DNA of 64,000 nt from Parvularcula mediterranea. GTDB lineage: Bacteria; Pseudomonadota; Alphaproteobacteria; Caulobacterales; Parvularculaceae. The notes beneath the pieces were generated by a model that searched no databases, was not told where the DNA came from, and saw nothing but the letters and a program-made list of their open reading frames with translations. The DNA is taken from NCBI RefSeq assembly GCF_013085255.1, contig NZ_JABFCX010000003.1, positions 434,001-498,000 on the forward strand, given 5' to 3'. Shown piece by piece: positions 44,421-54,149 of this stretch; positions within the stretch are counted from its first letter, which is position 1; each line of letters starts with the position of its first letter. A program made the translations under genes and the position numbers.

Positions 44421-45681
44421 TGTTGCCGTCGCCGAGGCGCCACGCCGCCTGCAGTTGAACCCGCTTGGCCTGTCCGATGAAGAGTGGCGCGCGGTCACCG
44501 GCAAGGCTGATCCCGCATGGCGCAACGTCGCCGTCACCCCTTGCCTGCCGAGCCCGAAGCTTTCGCAGCTGACGGGCTGCGAACTGCACCTCAAGTTCGA
44601 AAACATGCAGGTGACCGGCGCTTTCAAGGAGCGCGGTGCCCTCGCTAAACTCCTGTCACTGACGGACCAGGAAAAAGCCGCTGGCGTCATTGCAGCCTCC
44701 GCAGGCAATCACGCCCAAGGGCTTGCTCGGCATGCGGAGCTCCTGGGCATCCGCGCCGTCATCGTCATGCCCGACCACACTCCCTCGGTTAAGGTGGAAG
44801 AAACCCGCCGGTTCGGTGCGGAAGTTATCCTCCACGGCGAGAACTATGACGCCGCCAGTGCGCACGTCGAGCAGCTGATCGAACGCGAGGGCCTGACCCT
44901 CGTCCACCCCTTCGATGATCCCCACGTCTGCGCGGGACAGGGCACCATCGCGGCTGAAATGCTGGATCAGAGCCCCGAAATCGACACCCTCGTTGTCCCC
45001 ATCGGCGGCGGTGGCCTGATCGCAGGCATGGCGACCGCTGCGCGCGCGATCAGGCCCGACATCAGGGTGATCGGTGTACAGACGGCTCTCTATCCCGGTA
45101 TGATCAACGCCGTGCGCGGAACAGAGCGCGCTTGCGGCGGCATGACCCTGGCCGAAGGCATCGCCGTCTGCGCACCCGGCCACCTCACCCGCCGCGTCGT
45201 CGCAAGCCAGGTGGACGAGATCGTCACTGTCGAAGAACGCTTTCTCGAACGCGCGCTCTCCCTCCTCCTCGGCACACAGAAGACCCTGGCCGAAGGCGCA
45301 GGCGCCGCAGGCCTCGCAGCGATCCTCGCGCACCCCTCCCTCTTCCGTGGAAGGACTGTCGGCAGCGTCATCTGCGGAGGCAATATCGACGCCCGCCTCC
45401 TCTCCTCGATCCTGATGCGCGATCTCGCACGTCAGCGTCGCCTCGCACGCCTCAGGATCGCCCTGATGGACGTTCCCGGAGAGCTCACCCGCGTCTCCGC
45501 AGCCATCGGGGATGCCGGCGGCAACGTCATCGACGTCGCCTACCACAAGGTCTTCAACGACCTGCCCGCAAAAGAAACACACCTCGACATCTCCGTCGAA
45601 GCAACGGGTCCTGAACATATGGACCGTATCATCAGCGCCCTGAGAGAACAGGGCCTCGACCCCCAAGTCGCTAATTACTGA
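44404..45681 (+). CDS. ilvA: Threonine ammonia-lyase (threonine dehydratase) with one ACT domain
   Basis: 425 residues. The PLP-binding Lys75 is in VTGAFKERGALAKL, the phosphate-binding loop is SAGNHAQGLARHA and a Gly-rich loop is VPIGGGGLIAGMATA. Residues 350-425 form one ACT-like domain (IALMDVPGELTRVSAAIGDA) rather than the two of E. coli IlvA. It deaminates threonine to 2-ketobutyrate, feeding the isoleucine branch. One ACT domain suggests simpler or different allosteric control than the isoleucine-inhibited E. coli enzyme. Its start lies within the end of the small-subunit gene. Confidence 0.92.
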   Translation: MPPSSDVAVAEAPRRLQLNPLGLSDEEWRAVTGKADPAWRNVAVTPCLPSPKLSQLTGCELHLKFENMQVTGAFKERGALAKLLSLTDQEKAAGVIAASAGNHAQGLARHAELLGIRAVIVMPDHTPSVKVEETRRFGAEVILHGENYDAASAHVEQLIEREGLTLVHPFDDPHVCAGQGTIAAEMLDQSPEIDTLVVPIGGGGLIAGMATAARAIRPDIRVIGVQTALYPGMINAVRGTERACGGMTLAEGIAVCAPGHLTRRVVASQVDEIVTVEERFLERALSLLLGTQKTLAEGAGAAGLAAILAHPSLFRGRTVGSVICGGNIDARLLSSILMRDLARQRRLARLRIALMDVPGELTRVSAAIGDAGGNVIDVAYHKVFNDLPAKETHLDISVEATGPEHMDRIISALREQGLDPQVANY

Positions 45682-45694
45682 GGAGCGAAGCGTC

Positions 45695-46879
45695 ATGACG
45701 TACACACCGCCTGAAACCGTACGAATTTTCGACACGACCCTTCGCGATGGCGAGCAAAGCCCTGGTTTTTCGATGACCATGAAGGGCAAGCTGCGCATGG
45801 CCCGCCGCTTGTCGGAGCTGAAGGTCGACGTCATCGAAGCGGGCTTCGCCGCCGCCTCTCCTGGTGATGCCGAGGCCGTGCAGGCCATCGCAGAAGAGGC
45901 CGACGGCCCGATTGTCTGCTCCCTCGCCCGGGTCACCGAGCGCGACATTGACGCCGCCGCCGAAGCCCTGATGGCCGCCCAGCGCAAGCGTGCCCACCTC
46001 TTCATCGCCACCAGCAAGCTTCACCGCGAGCACAAGCTGAAGATGCGCAAGGGCGAAGTCCTCGACGCCATCGACTCCGGCGTCCGCTACGCGCGTTCGA
46101 TTTTCGAGGACGTCGAGTTCTCCGCCGAAGATGCCATGCGGACGGAGAAGTCCTTCCTCGCGGAATGCATGCGCACGGCTGCCGAAGCCGGTGCGACCAC
46201 TCTCAACGTCCCCGACACCGTGGGCTACGTCACGCCGGACGAAGTCTTCGATGTCTTCAGCTATCTGATCGAAGCGGTGGAGCCCGAAGAAGGCATCGTC
46301 TTCTCCGCCCACTGCCACGACGACCTCGGCATGGCCGTCGCCAACAGCCTCGCTGCCGTCAGAGCTGGCGTTCGCCAGATCGAATGCACCATCAACGGCA
46401 TCGGGGAGCGTGCAGGCAACTGCGCCATGGAGGAGGCTGTCATGGCCCTCCGCACACGCCGTGATTTCTATGGCGTCTCCACCAATCTCGACACGACCAA
46501 GTTCTTCGACGCCTCGCGCACCCTTGAGGATATCACCGGTGAAAAGGTCCAGCGTAACAAGGCAGTAGTCGGACGGAACGCCTTCGCCCACGAGGCAGGC
46601 ATCCACCAGCACGGTATGCTGAGCAACCGCAAGACCTACGAGATCATGTCCCCCGAAGACGTCGGCGCGCCCGTTTCCGCGCTGGTCCTGGGAAAGCATT
46701 CCGGCAAGCATGCCCTCTTCGCCCGCCTCGAAGAGCTGGGCCACGAGCCGCCGGTCGACATGCGTGACGCCATCTTCGAAGGCTTTAAGCGCCTTGCCGA
46801 CGAGCATCACGAAGTGACCGACGACCAGCTCCGCACCCTCGTCGCGGGCGCATCGAACAGGCTGGTGCCCGCAGAATGA
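45695..46879 (+). CDS. leuA: 2-Isopropylmalate synthase, short form without the C-terminal leucine-sensing domain
   Basis: 394 residues from ATG 45695 (GAGGAG upstream). The catalytic TIM barrel is complete: [18 protein letters not shown], the metal-binding [16 protein letters not shown], the [19 protein letters not shown] motif, and [14 protein letters not shown] in the first subdomain. It ends soon after [18 protein letters not shown], so the LeuA_dimer regulatory domain (about 110-130 residues in standard LeuA) is absent. The stop overlaps leuC by 4 bp in an intact coupling, so no frameshift is implied. It makes 2-isopropylmalate. Predicted to be poorly inhibited by leucine (inference). 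A citramalate synthase is the main alternative, but the leuCDB neighbours favour LeuA. Confidence 0.88.
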   Translation: MTYTPPETVRIFDTTLRDGEQSPGFSMTMKGKLRMARRLSELKVDVIEAGFAAASPGDAEAVQAIAEEADGPIVCSLARVTERDIDAAAEALMAAQRKRAHLFIATSKLHREHKLKMRKGEVLDAIDSGVRYARSIFEDVEFSAEDAMRTEKSFLAECMRTAAEAGATTLNVPDTVGYVTPDEVFDVFSYLIEAVEPEEGIVFSAHCHDDLGMAVANSLAAVRAGVRQIECTINGIGERAGNCAMEEAVMALRTRRDFYGVSTNLDTTKFFDASRTLEDITGEKVQRNKAVVGRNAFAHEAGIHQHGMLSNRKTYEIMSPEDVGAPVSALVLGKHSGKHALFARLEELGHEPPVDMRDAIFEGFKRLADEHHEVTDDQLRTLVAGASNRLVPAE

Positions 46880-48270
46880 CCGGCAAGACCCTGTTCGAGA
46901 AGGTCTGGGAACGGAATACCGTCACGGAGGAAGCCCCCGACCGCCCAGCCATCCTCCATGTTGGCCTGCATCTGGTCCATGAGGTCACGAGCCCTCAGGC
47001 TTTCACGGTCCTTAAGGAGCGCGGCCTCAAGGTCCGTCGCCCTGATCTGACCCTCGCCACCATCGATCATAGCGTCCCGACACTTCCCCCGGGTCCGGAC
47101 GGAGAGCTCCCCTACGCCACCGAAGCAGCCAAGCATCAGGTCGAAACCCTGCGCCAGAACTGCCGCGAGCATGGCATCGAACTTCTCGATCTCGACGACC
47201 CCCGTCGCGGCATCGTGCATATGGTTGGGCCGGAGCTTGGCCGCACCCACCCAGGCCGCGTTGTCGTCTGCGGCGACAGCCACACCAGCACCCACGGTGC
47301 TTTCGGCGCTCTCGCCTTCGGCATCGGCACGACGGAAGTCGGCCACGTCCTCGCAACCCAGTGCCTCTTTCAGCGCAAGCCCAAGACCTACCGCGTCCAC
47401 TTTGAAGGTCAGCTCACGGATGGTGTGACGGCCAAGGACATGGCGCTCGCCGTCATTGCCCGCCTCGGCATGGATGGCGGAACTGGCTACGTCCTCGAGT
47501 ACACAGGCGAGGCTGTCGAAGCCCTGTCGATGGAAGGCCGCATGACTCTCTGCAACCTCTCCATCGAAGCAGGCGCGCGCGCAGGCATGGTCGCTCCCGA
47601 CGAGACCACCTTCGCCTATCTCAAGGGCCGTCCTGGCGCGCCGGACGATTTGGATGCAGCCGTTCGTTCGTGGTCTGAACTCCGCTCGGATCCCGATGCC
47701 ACATACGACGCCAGCGTTACCCTCGACGCCTCCGCCATCACCCCGATGGGCACTTACGGCGTCAGCCCCCATGAAGCTGCAGGCCTCGGAGGATCCGTCC
47801 CGGAGGGCACAGCCAGCGATGTCGCGCTCGGCTACATGGGTGTCCACGAGGGGCAGGAGCTTTCTTCCATCAAGGTCGACCGCGTCTTTGTCGGCAGCTG
47901 CACCAATGGGCGCATCGAAGACCTACGCCTCGCTGCAAGTATCCTCCGTGGACGCCGCGTAGATGAGAAGGTCCGTATGCTGGTCGTCCCCGGTTCCGAG
48001 GCCGTCAAGCGCGAGGCCGAGACCGAAGGGCTCGACGCGGTCTTCCGCGAGGCGGGCGCAGAATGGCGTGAGCCCGGCTGCTCCATGTGCATCGCCATGA
48101 ACGGCGATCGCGGCGAGCCAGGAGAACTCGTCGTCTCCACCTCCAACCGAAACTTCCGTGGCCGCCAGGGCGAAGGCGTCCGCACCGTCCTCGCCAGCCC
48201 GGCAACCGCTGCAGCCAGCGCTGTCACCGGCCATTTGACCGACCCTAGAACCCTCGGAGCCGAGGCATGA
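46876..48270 (+). CDS. leuC: 3-Isopropylmalate dehydratase large subunit
   Basis: 464 residues, start overlapping leuA. It is an aconitase-type enzyme with [20 protein letters not shown], the 4Fe-4S ligands in [16 protein letters not shown] and [10 protein letters not shown], and a C-terminal [20 protein letters not shown] block that closes the active site. With LeuD it interconverts 2- and 3-isopropylmalate. It overlaps leuD by 4 bp (ATGA). Confidence 0.96.
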   Translation: MTGKTLFEKVWERNTVTEEAPDRPAILHVGLHLVHEVTSPQAFTVLKERGLKVRRPDLTLATIDHSVPTLPPGPDGELPYATEAAKHQVETLRQNCREHGIELLDLDDPRRGIVHMVGPELGRTHPGRVVVCGDSHTSTHGAFGALAFGIGTTEVGHVLATQCLFQRKPKTYRVHFEGQLTDGVTAKDMALAVIARLGMDGGTGYVLEYTGEAVEALSMEGRMTLCNLSIEAGARAGMVAPDETTFAYLKGRPGAPDDLDAAVRSWSELRSDPDATYDASVTLDASAITPMGTYGVSPHEAAGLGGSVPEGTASDVALGYMGVHEGQELSSIKVDRVFVGSCTNGRIEDLRLAASILRGRRVDEKVRMLVVPGSEAVKREAETEGLDAVFREAGAEWREPGCSMCIAMNGDRGEPGELVVSTSNRNFRGRQGEGVRTVLASPATAAASAVTGHLTDPRTLGAEA

Positions 48271-48845
48271 TCGAAGCCTTCACCAAGCTGACGAGCAAGA
48301 CGATCGTCCTGCCCCAGACGAATATCGACACGGACCAGATCATCCCGGCGAGATTTCTCACCACGACCGACCGCGATGGTTTGGGTGACTTTGCCTTCCG
48401 CGACTGGCGCTTCGATCAGCACGGGAACAAGATGGCTCATCCCCTCAACGCACGGGATCCCGAAGCGGTGAAGGTCATCGTGGCAGGTGACAATTTTGGC
48501 TGTGGCAGCTCCCGCGAGCATGCGCCCTGGGCCCTGACGGCTCTCGGGTTCAGGGCCGTGATCAGCAGCTCCTTCGGCGATATCTTCCGCTCAAACGCCC
48601 TCAAGAACGGCCTCCTCCCTGTGCAGGTCGATCCCGTCACCCTCCGGCTCCTGATGGAGTGTGATGGCCATGAGGTAACGATTTACCTGGAAGAAGAAGA
48701 ACTCCGCTTCGGCAACCACGTCGTGCCGTTCTTGACCGAGCCTTTCTCCAGAAAGTGCCTTCTTGAGGGCCGAGATACGTTGGGCGTTCTCTTGGGCGCC
48801 GTAGCAGACATCGAAGCCTTCGAAGCCGATCAAGGAGCGTTTTGA
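48267..48845 (+). CDS. leuD: 3-Isopropylmalate dehydratase small subunit
   Basis: 192 residues, typical length. [17 protein letters not shown] at the N terminus, the signature [20 protein letters not shown], and [21 protein letters not shown] define the swivel domain that completes the LeuC active site. It starts in the leuC stop and its TGA overlaps the leuB ATG by one base (TGATG). Confidence 0.96.
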   Translation: MIEAFTKLTSKTIVLPQTNIDTDQIIPARFLTTTDRDGLGDFAFRDWRFDQHGNKMAHPLNARDPEAVKVIVAGDNFGCGSSREHAPWALTALGFRAVISSSFGDIFRSNALKNGLLPVQVDPVTLRLLMECDGHEVTIYLEEEELRFGNHVVPFLTEPFSRKCLLEGRDTLGVLLGAVADIEAFEADQGAF

Positions 48846-49897
48846 TGTCATTATCCGTATGCATCCTGCCCGGCGATGGCATCGGGCCCGAAGTGACAGC
48901 GAGCGCGGTCCGCGTTCTCCAGCAGGTTTGCGAGAACGCCGGGACTTCCCTCGAAACAGCAAGCCAACCCTTTGGCGGCGCTGCGATCGACACAACGGGA
49001 GAACCGCTCCCGCCGGCAACGCTTGAAGCCTGCAAGGCTGCAGACGGCGTCCTCCTCGGCGCCGTGGGCGGACCCCAGTATGACGCCGCCGCCCGTGCCG
49101 GCGCTCCGCGTCCGGAGCAAGGCCTGCTCGCCCTTCGTCAGGAGATGGGGCTCTTCGCGAACCTCCGCCCGTCGCGGCTCTTCCCAACGCTCGAAGGTGC
49201 ATCTCCTCTGCGCGAAAAGATCGTCCGTGGCACCGATATCCTTGTCGTCCGTGAGCTGACAGGCGGCCTCTATTTCGGCGATCGCCGGGAGGGGGACGAA
49301 GAAGCGCTGGACACCCTGCCCTATAGCCGCGCCGAGATCGAGCGCGTCGCGTGGACCGCGTTCGAAGCAGCCCGAGGCCGACGCGGCAAACTTTGCTCCG
49401 TCGACAAGGCCAACGTCCTCGCCAGCTCTCGCCTCTGGCGGAAGGTCATTGACGATGTGAGCGCGGACTTCCCCGAGGTGGAAGTCAAGCACGTCCTCGT
49501 CGACGCGATGGCTATGCACCTCGTCACTCGCCCGTCGAGTTTTGACGTGGTGGTCACCGAGAACCTCTTCGGAGACATTCTCTCCGACGAGCTTTCGGCC
49601 GTAGTCGGATCAATCGGCCTTGCGCCATCCGCATCCCTCGGTGCGCCAGATACCCCCGGCGTCTTTGAACCCATCCACGGCAGCGCGCCAGACATCGCAG
49701 GCACCGGCAAGGCGAACCCCATCGGCACCATTCTGTCAGCAGCCATGCTCCTCCGCTTCGCCGCGGGCATGGAGGACGCAGCAAAGTCCATCGAGGACGC
49801 AGTCGAGACCGTTCTGCGCGAGGGGCTCAGGCCCTTCGACCTCGGTGGTACGGCGGGCACGGAAGACGTGACCGCCGCAATCCTGAAAGCGCTCTAG
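48845..49897 (+). CDS. leuB: 3-Isopropylmalate dehydrogenase
   Basis: 350 residues from ATG 48845; a TTG one codon earlier is not needed. The motifs are VCILPGDGIGPEVTA at the N terminus, the substrate/NAD region RELTGGLYFGDRREG, VDKANVLASSRLWRKVIDDV and FGDILSDELSAVVGSIGL, and the C-terminal GVFEPIHGSAPDIAGTGKANP. It oxidatively decarboxylates 3-isopropylmalate and is the last gene of the operon. No ilvE aminotransferase follows. Its TAG stop shares the tetranucleotide CTAG with the stop of the convergent GST gene, so no space for a terminator exists between them. Confidence 0.96.
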   Translation: MSLSVCILPGDGIGPEVTASAVRVLQQVCENAGTSLETASQPFGGAAIDTTGEPLPPATLEACKAADGVLLGAVGGPQYDAAARAGAPRPEQGLLALRQEMGLFANLRPSRLFPTLEGASPLREKIVRGTDILVVRELTGGLYFGDRREGDEEALDTLPYSRAEIERVAWTAFEAARGRRGKLCSVDKANVLASSRLWRKVIDDVSADFPEVEVKHVLVDAMAMHLVTRPSSFDVVVTENLFGDILSDELSAVVGSIGLAPSASLGAPDTPGVFEPIHGSAPDIAGTGKANPIGTILSAAMLLRFAAGMEDAAKSIEDAVETVLREGLRPFDLGGTAGTEDVTAAILKAL

Positions 49898-50550
49898 ACC
49901 TTCGCGCCAACATTCGTTGCGCTGACGCTGGGCCGCTCATCGATGCTCTTTCGCCAGCGCCAAAGGTTCGTGTACTCATCACCCGGACGCTGGCGCGCGA
50001 CCTTCGAGAAGTCGACGGCAACGAGCGCGGTCACGTCAGCCCAGCTGAAGCTATCGGTTGCAAGGAACTCCCGACCTTCAAGCCGCTCATCGAGCACACC
50101 CCAGAAGTGCGAGAGACGCGCAACGCCCCGCTCCACCAGCTGCGGGATCTGGTCGTAGTTAACCGGTCCGGTCAGCGCGCGCCCCTTCATCTGAGGGGCG
50201 AAGTTGCGGACGATTTCTGCGATCGCCAGCAGGCCTTCGATCTCACACCGAGCGCTCCAGCTCGCCACCATCGCCTTTTCGAGCGGCGACGCACCGAGCA
50301 GCGGGTTCTCGGGATAGGCAGCGTCAAGCCAGGCGATGATCCCGTGATTGTCACCAATCGTCTCGCCGCTATCAATCGTCAGTGCGGGAACGGTGCAGGT
50401 CGGATTGATCGCCTTGTAGGCGTCACACAAATGCTCGCCCTCGGCAAGGTTCACGATCTTCGTGTCGAACTCTGCGCCCTTCTCCAGAAGAGCAATCCGC
50501 GCCCTGCGTGGGCTGGGAGCGGGAGGGCAGTCATAGAAAGTCAGTCCCAT
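49894..50550 (-). CDS. Glutathione S-transferase family protein
   Basis: 218 residues. The thioredoxin-like N domain has FYDCPPAPSPRRARIALLEK with a Ser/Cys near the N-cap position, the cis-Pro motif CTVPALTIDSGETIGDNHGI and the helical C domain (FLATDSFSWADVTALVAVDF; the SxxD-type N-cap of GSTs). It conjugates or exchanges glutathione; substrate unknown. It lies 6 bp downstream of the SDR gene on the same strand and is probably co-transcribed with it. It ends in the CTAG shared with leuB. Confidence 0.88.
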   Translation of the reverse strand: MGLTFYDCPPAPSPRRARIALLEKGAEFDTKIVNLAEGEHLCDAYKAINPTCTVPALTIDSGETIGDNHGIIAWLDAAYPENPLLGASPLEKAMVASWSARCEIEGLLAIAEIVRNFAPQMKGRALTGPVNYDQIPQLVERGVARLSHFWGVLDERLEGREFLATDSFSWADVTALVAVDFSKVARQRPGDEYTNLWRWRKSIDERPSVSATNVGAKV

Positions 50551-50556
50551 GACGGC

Positions 50557-51324
50557 TTACCTTGGCTGCATACGGATGCCGCCATCACAGCGGATCGTCT
50601 CGCCGTTGACGTAGTTGTTCTCGACAATGAACTTTGCCGCATGCGCAATCTCTGCCGGGTCGCCGAGGCGTTTCGGGAAGAGCGGCTGCTCGCTCAGGGA
50701 CTGGACAGCTGCTTCCGGCAGGCCCTCGAACAGAGGCGTCTTGATGAGGCCCGGCGCAATCGTGTTGCAGCGGATGCCGTCGCGCGCGAGGTCACGGGCA
50801 ATGGGAAGGGTCATGCCGACAATACCGCCCTTTGACGCCGAATAGGCTGCCTGGCCCATCTGACCTTCAAAGGCAGCGACCGATGCCGTGTTGACGATCA
50901 CGCCGCGCTGGTGGTCCGCATCGGGATCATTCCGCATCATGGCGAGCGCCGAGAAACGGATCACGTTGAACGAGCCGACAAGGTTGATGTCGATGACCTT
51001 CTTGAAGGCGTCGAGGGCGTGGGGGCCATCTTTGCCCACCGTCTTCTGCGCCCAGGCAATCCCGGCGAAGTTGCACGCGATGTGCAGCGCGCCGAAACGC
51101 TCGCCAGCCAAGTCTACAGCAGCAGAGACTTCTTCTTCGCTTGTCACGTCTGCCGTCGTGAACGCGACGTGGCTGCCTAGCTCTTCAGCCAGCGCGTTAC
51201 CCTTGTCCGCATCGCGGTCGAGGATCAGCACGTTTGCGCCAGCTTCGGCGAAAAGCCGCGTAGTCGCGCCGCCGAGGCCCGATGCGCCGCCGGTGATGAG
51301 AGCGGTCTTGCCCTTGAGTTCCAT
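50557..51324 (-). CDS. SDR-family dehydrogenase (3-hydroxyacyl-CoA dehydrogenase type 2/HSD10-like)
   Basis: 255 residues. Rossmann motif TALITGGASGLGGATTRLFA, NFAG in the position of the usual NNAG, catalytic Ser-Tyr-Lys in VNTASVAAFEGQMGQAAYSASKGG, and the C-terminal ENNYVNGETIRCDGGIRM. The HSD10-type features (AFEGQMGQAAYSASKGGI and APGLIKTPLFEGLP) point to oxidation of 3-hydroxyacyl-CoA, including the isoleucine catabolite 2-methyl-3-hydroxybutyryl-CoA. It is followed by the GST gene after 6 bp. Confidence 0.9.
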   Translation of the reverse strand: MELKGKTALITGGASGLGGATTRLFAEAGANVLILDRDADKGNALAEELGSHVAFTTADVTSEEEVSAAVDLAGERFGALHIACNFAGIAWAQKTVGKDGPHALDAFKKVIDINLVGSFNVIRFSALAMMRNDPDADHQRGVIVNTASVAAFEGQMGQAAYSASKGGIVGMTLPIARDLARDGIRCNTIAPGLIKTPLFEGLPEAAVQSLSEQPLFPKRLGDPAEIAHAAKFIVENNYVNGETIRCDGGIRMQPR

Positions 51325-51387
51325 GATTATCCTCCTGGTGTTTTCCGCCGCCTTAGCGCCGGAAACACCGGAAGGCCAACCTCTCCC

Positions 51388-54009
51388 TCACTCCTCTTCG
51401 TAGGTGCCTGACGGACTGTCGATCAGATCACTGAAGAAGACGGCATTCATCAGGAGCCTGTCCGTGCCGAGGAAGAAGCCGCGGAACACCGGATTATCCG
51501 CCATCAGGATGACCTGCCCCCTGCCGACAGGCTGCGCGATCACCGAGGGGGTCCCAGAAATCTCACCTTCTCGCATCTCGGAGACGTAGCCCGTGAGGAC
51601 GCTGCCTTCGTCAGGATAGGCAGCAACCACCGCATACGGATTGTCCATAGGCCAATCGAGAGTCGCGCTCGTGTTCCTCAGCGAGGGGAGCACCCTGTCA
51701 CCATAGCCAAAGCCAAGCGGATGGCTGGTGTCAAGGTCGGTCGCGAAGATCGCACCGCGGACGAGGTGCTCTGCGTCCCGCACGCCCATCTCGGCGTAGT
51801 CGAAGCGCAGCTTCTCGGCATCCTCAGCAGGTTCTTCTTTCTTCGGTTCGGCAGCGTCTTTTCCGCCCAGCATCGCATCCTGAGCCCAGTGCGCGGACTG
51901 GCGGAGAGCGATCAGCGTACCGCCCTCTTCCCGCACCCACCGCTTGACCCGCTCGTGAGCACCCTCAGGCAGGCTGACGCGACCGCCGCCGGGCATGATG
52001 AGGTGCGTATAGCGTGACCAGTCGAGGTCGCCGAGCTCGCCTTTGCGCCGAAGCGTGACAGGCATACGCAGTTCCTGATCGAGGAAGTGCCAGACCTCAC
52101 CCGCATCGTACCGCGCGATCCCGTCGTCGAAAACAACGAGCACAGAGGGCTTCTCGATAGGCGTGAAGCTGGCCCCGCCGAGCGATGCCGTCGCATCGTC
52201 ACCTGCGCCCGAAGCGACCGGGATCACGGCGATCCCCTCTTCCCGCGCCAGGGTTTGGACCAGGCGGTGAATGGCCTGAGGGCTTTCCTCCTGGCCTGCC
52301 AGCGGAACGAAGAGCGTCCCTGCATCGAAGTCCTGAACACCGTTGTTCGTCCGCACTTCGAAGGCCTCATTGGCCGCACGGACGAGGAGGCCCTCATCCA
52401 GCACGCGGTAGAGCGCCTTGCCTGCAAGACGATCCGTCCACGGCATGATGTAGCCATAGTTCGACCGAGCGACCGGCCCGTTGGCGCGGCTGTCGACATC
52501 GTCGACCTTCTCGCCGATCAGGTTCGCGTTGAACCGGCCAGCATCCTCGCCCCGCTCGATGCGCAGCTTGAGGGGCGCGTAGTCGAGGTCAAACGCCAAC
52601 GGCACGGTCCAGCCGCTCACGTCGTAGAAGATGTTCTCCTCGAACTCGGTGACCTTGTCGAAGGCGCCGCGCACCATGACGTGCTGGTCTTGGTTGAGGG
52701 GCACGACATAGCTGTCGGACGGACTGAACGTCCGCTCACCAACAGTTATGTCTTCTTCCAGCTGGTGTACATCAATATCGTGGGTATCGAGGAAGGCGAG
52801 AAACCGCTCCATACGGCTCCTGTCCTCGCCGGCGCTGACAACATAAGCTTTGACCGGATGGTCGCCCGCCGCTTCGCTCGCGTTCTCGAAGAAAGTCCGT
52901 TGATACTCCGCAATCCGCTCCTTCTGCGCGAGCGTGCCATTGATGGTCGTCAGGGTCGTCCTGAAGTGCGTCCTGATATTATCAGCGTAGGAACGTTCAC
53001 CGGAGGGGCTCTCGATGGCACCGCCGCGCGCCGCGCCCACTTCGAAGAGGATACCGATGCCGCCATTGACCTGTGGATAGGTCGACCCCTTACCGATGTA
53101 GAAATTGTCGAAGCCCTGCTCCGTAAAATAGAGCTGGCCTTCGGAGTCCAGGAACTCCCTGTGGACCTCGGCAATGCCCTTGGCGATGTCCCGCGCTTCG
53201 TCCGGGATAAGCGGGTTCTTCCGCTTCGGCTCGCCAGGGTGAAAGTAGTAGGTGGACTGAGAACCCATCTCATGGAAATCGCCTGAGACCTGCGGCTTCC
53301 ATTTCTGCCAAGCCGAGACCCACGCCTGCGACTCCGGCTGCGTCAGCAGGAGCCACTGCCGGTTGAGGTCGAACCAGTAATGGTTGGTCCGCGCCGCGGT
53401 CCACAGGTTATGTACTGCATGGGCCGGGTCCGTCACTGGCACCGCGCCGGAGAACGTCTCCACATGATCGACCCGGCGGCTATGCCCGTCAGGGTTCAGG
53501 ATCGCGACGATGAGGATCACGCTCTCCTCGAGCTGCCGCTCCACCTCTTCGCCTTGCGCGGCAGCGAAGTGGTAAAGGGTCGGGATCGCCGCATCCATGC
53601 CAGCTGATTCCGCTCCGTGCACACCGTAATTGATCCAGATGATCGAAGGCGCGTCCGCGTCGATCTCCGCCCCTGCCAGTGATGCGACATGCGCCTCGCG
53701 GATCTCCTCGATCCGGCCCTGATGCTCAGGCGAGGTCACCTTGAAGAACAGGATCGGCCGCCGCTCGTGGGTGTGGCCAATGGTCTCGACCGAGAGGCGC
53801 TCCGACTGCTCCGCCAGCAGTTTCAGATAGGCAACCATCTGATCGTGCCGGATCGGCTTCTCGCCGAGGCCGTGGCCAAGGAAGGCGTCAGGCGTGGTGA
53901 TGTCCTTGTTGTAGACGACGCCGGGGAGCTTGAAGTCCTCAATGGGCGCGGCGCTCGCGGCGGACAGGCTGAGGGCGCTCGCGGCTGCGAGGGCAAGAAA
54001 GCGGCGCAT
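51388..54009 (-). CDS. M14 family zinc carboxypeptidase, exported
   Basis: 873 residues from ATG 54009, where a signal peptide (MRRFLALAAASALSLSAASA) begins. The longer frame upstream has none. The zinc ligands are His131 and Glu134 in YGVHGAESAGMD, with the substrate Arg region VDHVE and the later His in SGDFHEMGSQSTYYFHPGEP. The C-terminal 450 residues include glutamine-amidotransferase-like blocks (PSVLVVFDDGIARYDAGEVW; HLIMPGGG) often seen in this large M14 subfamily. It probably trims peptides in the periplasm. It is transcribed in the same direction as the symporter gene, but a terminator separates them. Confidence 0.88.
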   Translation of the reverse strand: MRRFLALAAASALSLSAASAAPIEDFKLPGVVYNKDITTPDAFLGHGLGEKPIRHDQMVAYLKLLAEQSERLSVETIGHTHERRPILFFKVTSPEHQGRIEEIREAHVASLAGAEIDADAPSIIWINYGVHGAESAGMDAAIPTLYHFAAAQGEEVERQLEESVILIVAILNPDGHSRRVDHVETFSGAVPVTDPAHAVHNLWTAARTNHYWFDLNRQWLLLTQPESQAWVSAWQKWKPQVSGDFHEMGSQSTYYFHPGEPKRKNPLIPDEARDIAKGIAEVHREFLDSEGQLYFTEQGFDNFYIGKGSTYPQVNGGIGILFEVGAARGGAIESPSGERSYADNIRTHFRTTLTTINGTLAQKERIAEYQRTFFENASEAAGDHPVKAYVVSAGEDRSRMERFLAFLDTHDIDVHQLEEDITVGERTFSPSDSYVVPLNQDQHVMVRGAFDKVTEFEENIFYDVSGWTVPLAFDLDYAPLKLRIERGEDAGRFNANLIGEKVDDVDSRANGPVARSNYGYIMPWTDRLAGKALYRVLDEGLLVRAANEAFEVRTNNGVQDFDAGTLFVPLAGQEESPQAIHRLVQTLAREEGIAVIPVASGAGDDATASLGGASFTPIEKPSVLVVFDDGIARYDAGEVWHFLDQELRMPVTLRRKGELGDLDWSRYTHLIMPGGGRVSLPEGAHERVKRWVREEGGTLIALRQSAHWAQDAMLGGKDAAEPKKEEPAEDAEKLRFDYAEMGVRDAEHLVRGAIFATDLDTSHPLGFGYGDRVLPSLRNTSATLDWPMDNPYAVVAAYPDEGSVLTGYVSEMREGEISGTPSVIAQPVGRGQVILMADNPVFRGFFLGTDRLLMNAVFFSDLIDSPSGTYEEE

Positions 54010-54096
54010 GGGATACTCCAACTGACGGTCTGCGATGGGAGGGAACCTAAAGGCCGGGACCCTCGGCGGCAAACCTCGTCAGCCGCGCACGAAAAA

Positions 54097-54123
54097 GCCC
54101 CGGGAAACTTACGCTCCCGGGGC
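54097..54123 (-). terminator. Rho-independent terminator of the symporter gene
   Basis: gccccggga (54097-54105) pairs with tcccggggc (54115-54123). In the leftward transcript the stem is followed by a run of U (aaaaa at 54092-54096 on the top strand). It lies 27 bp after the symporter stop (54150). Confidence 0.8.
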
Positions 54124-54149
54124 CTCTCTAAGTCAGGCAGTGACTGGCG

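Noticed and set aside
44656-46810. Two long minus-strand frames (453 and 379 codons)
   Set aside because: Antisense to ilvA and leuA; acidic/Ala-Gly-rich shadow products without domains.
46860-46880. Possible frameshift that truncates leuA
   Set aside because: The stop codon overlaps the leuC start in the ATGA arrangement used across this operon, and leuC follows intact, so the short form looks natural.
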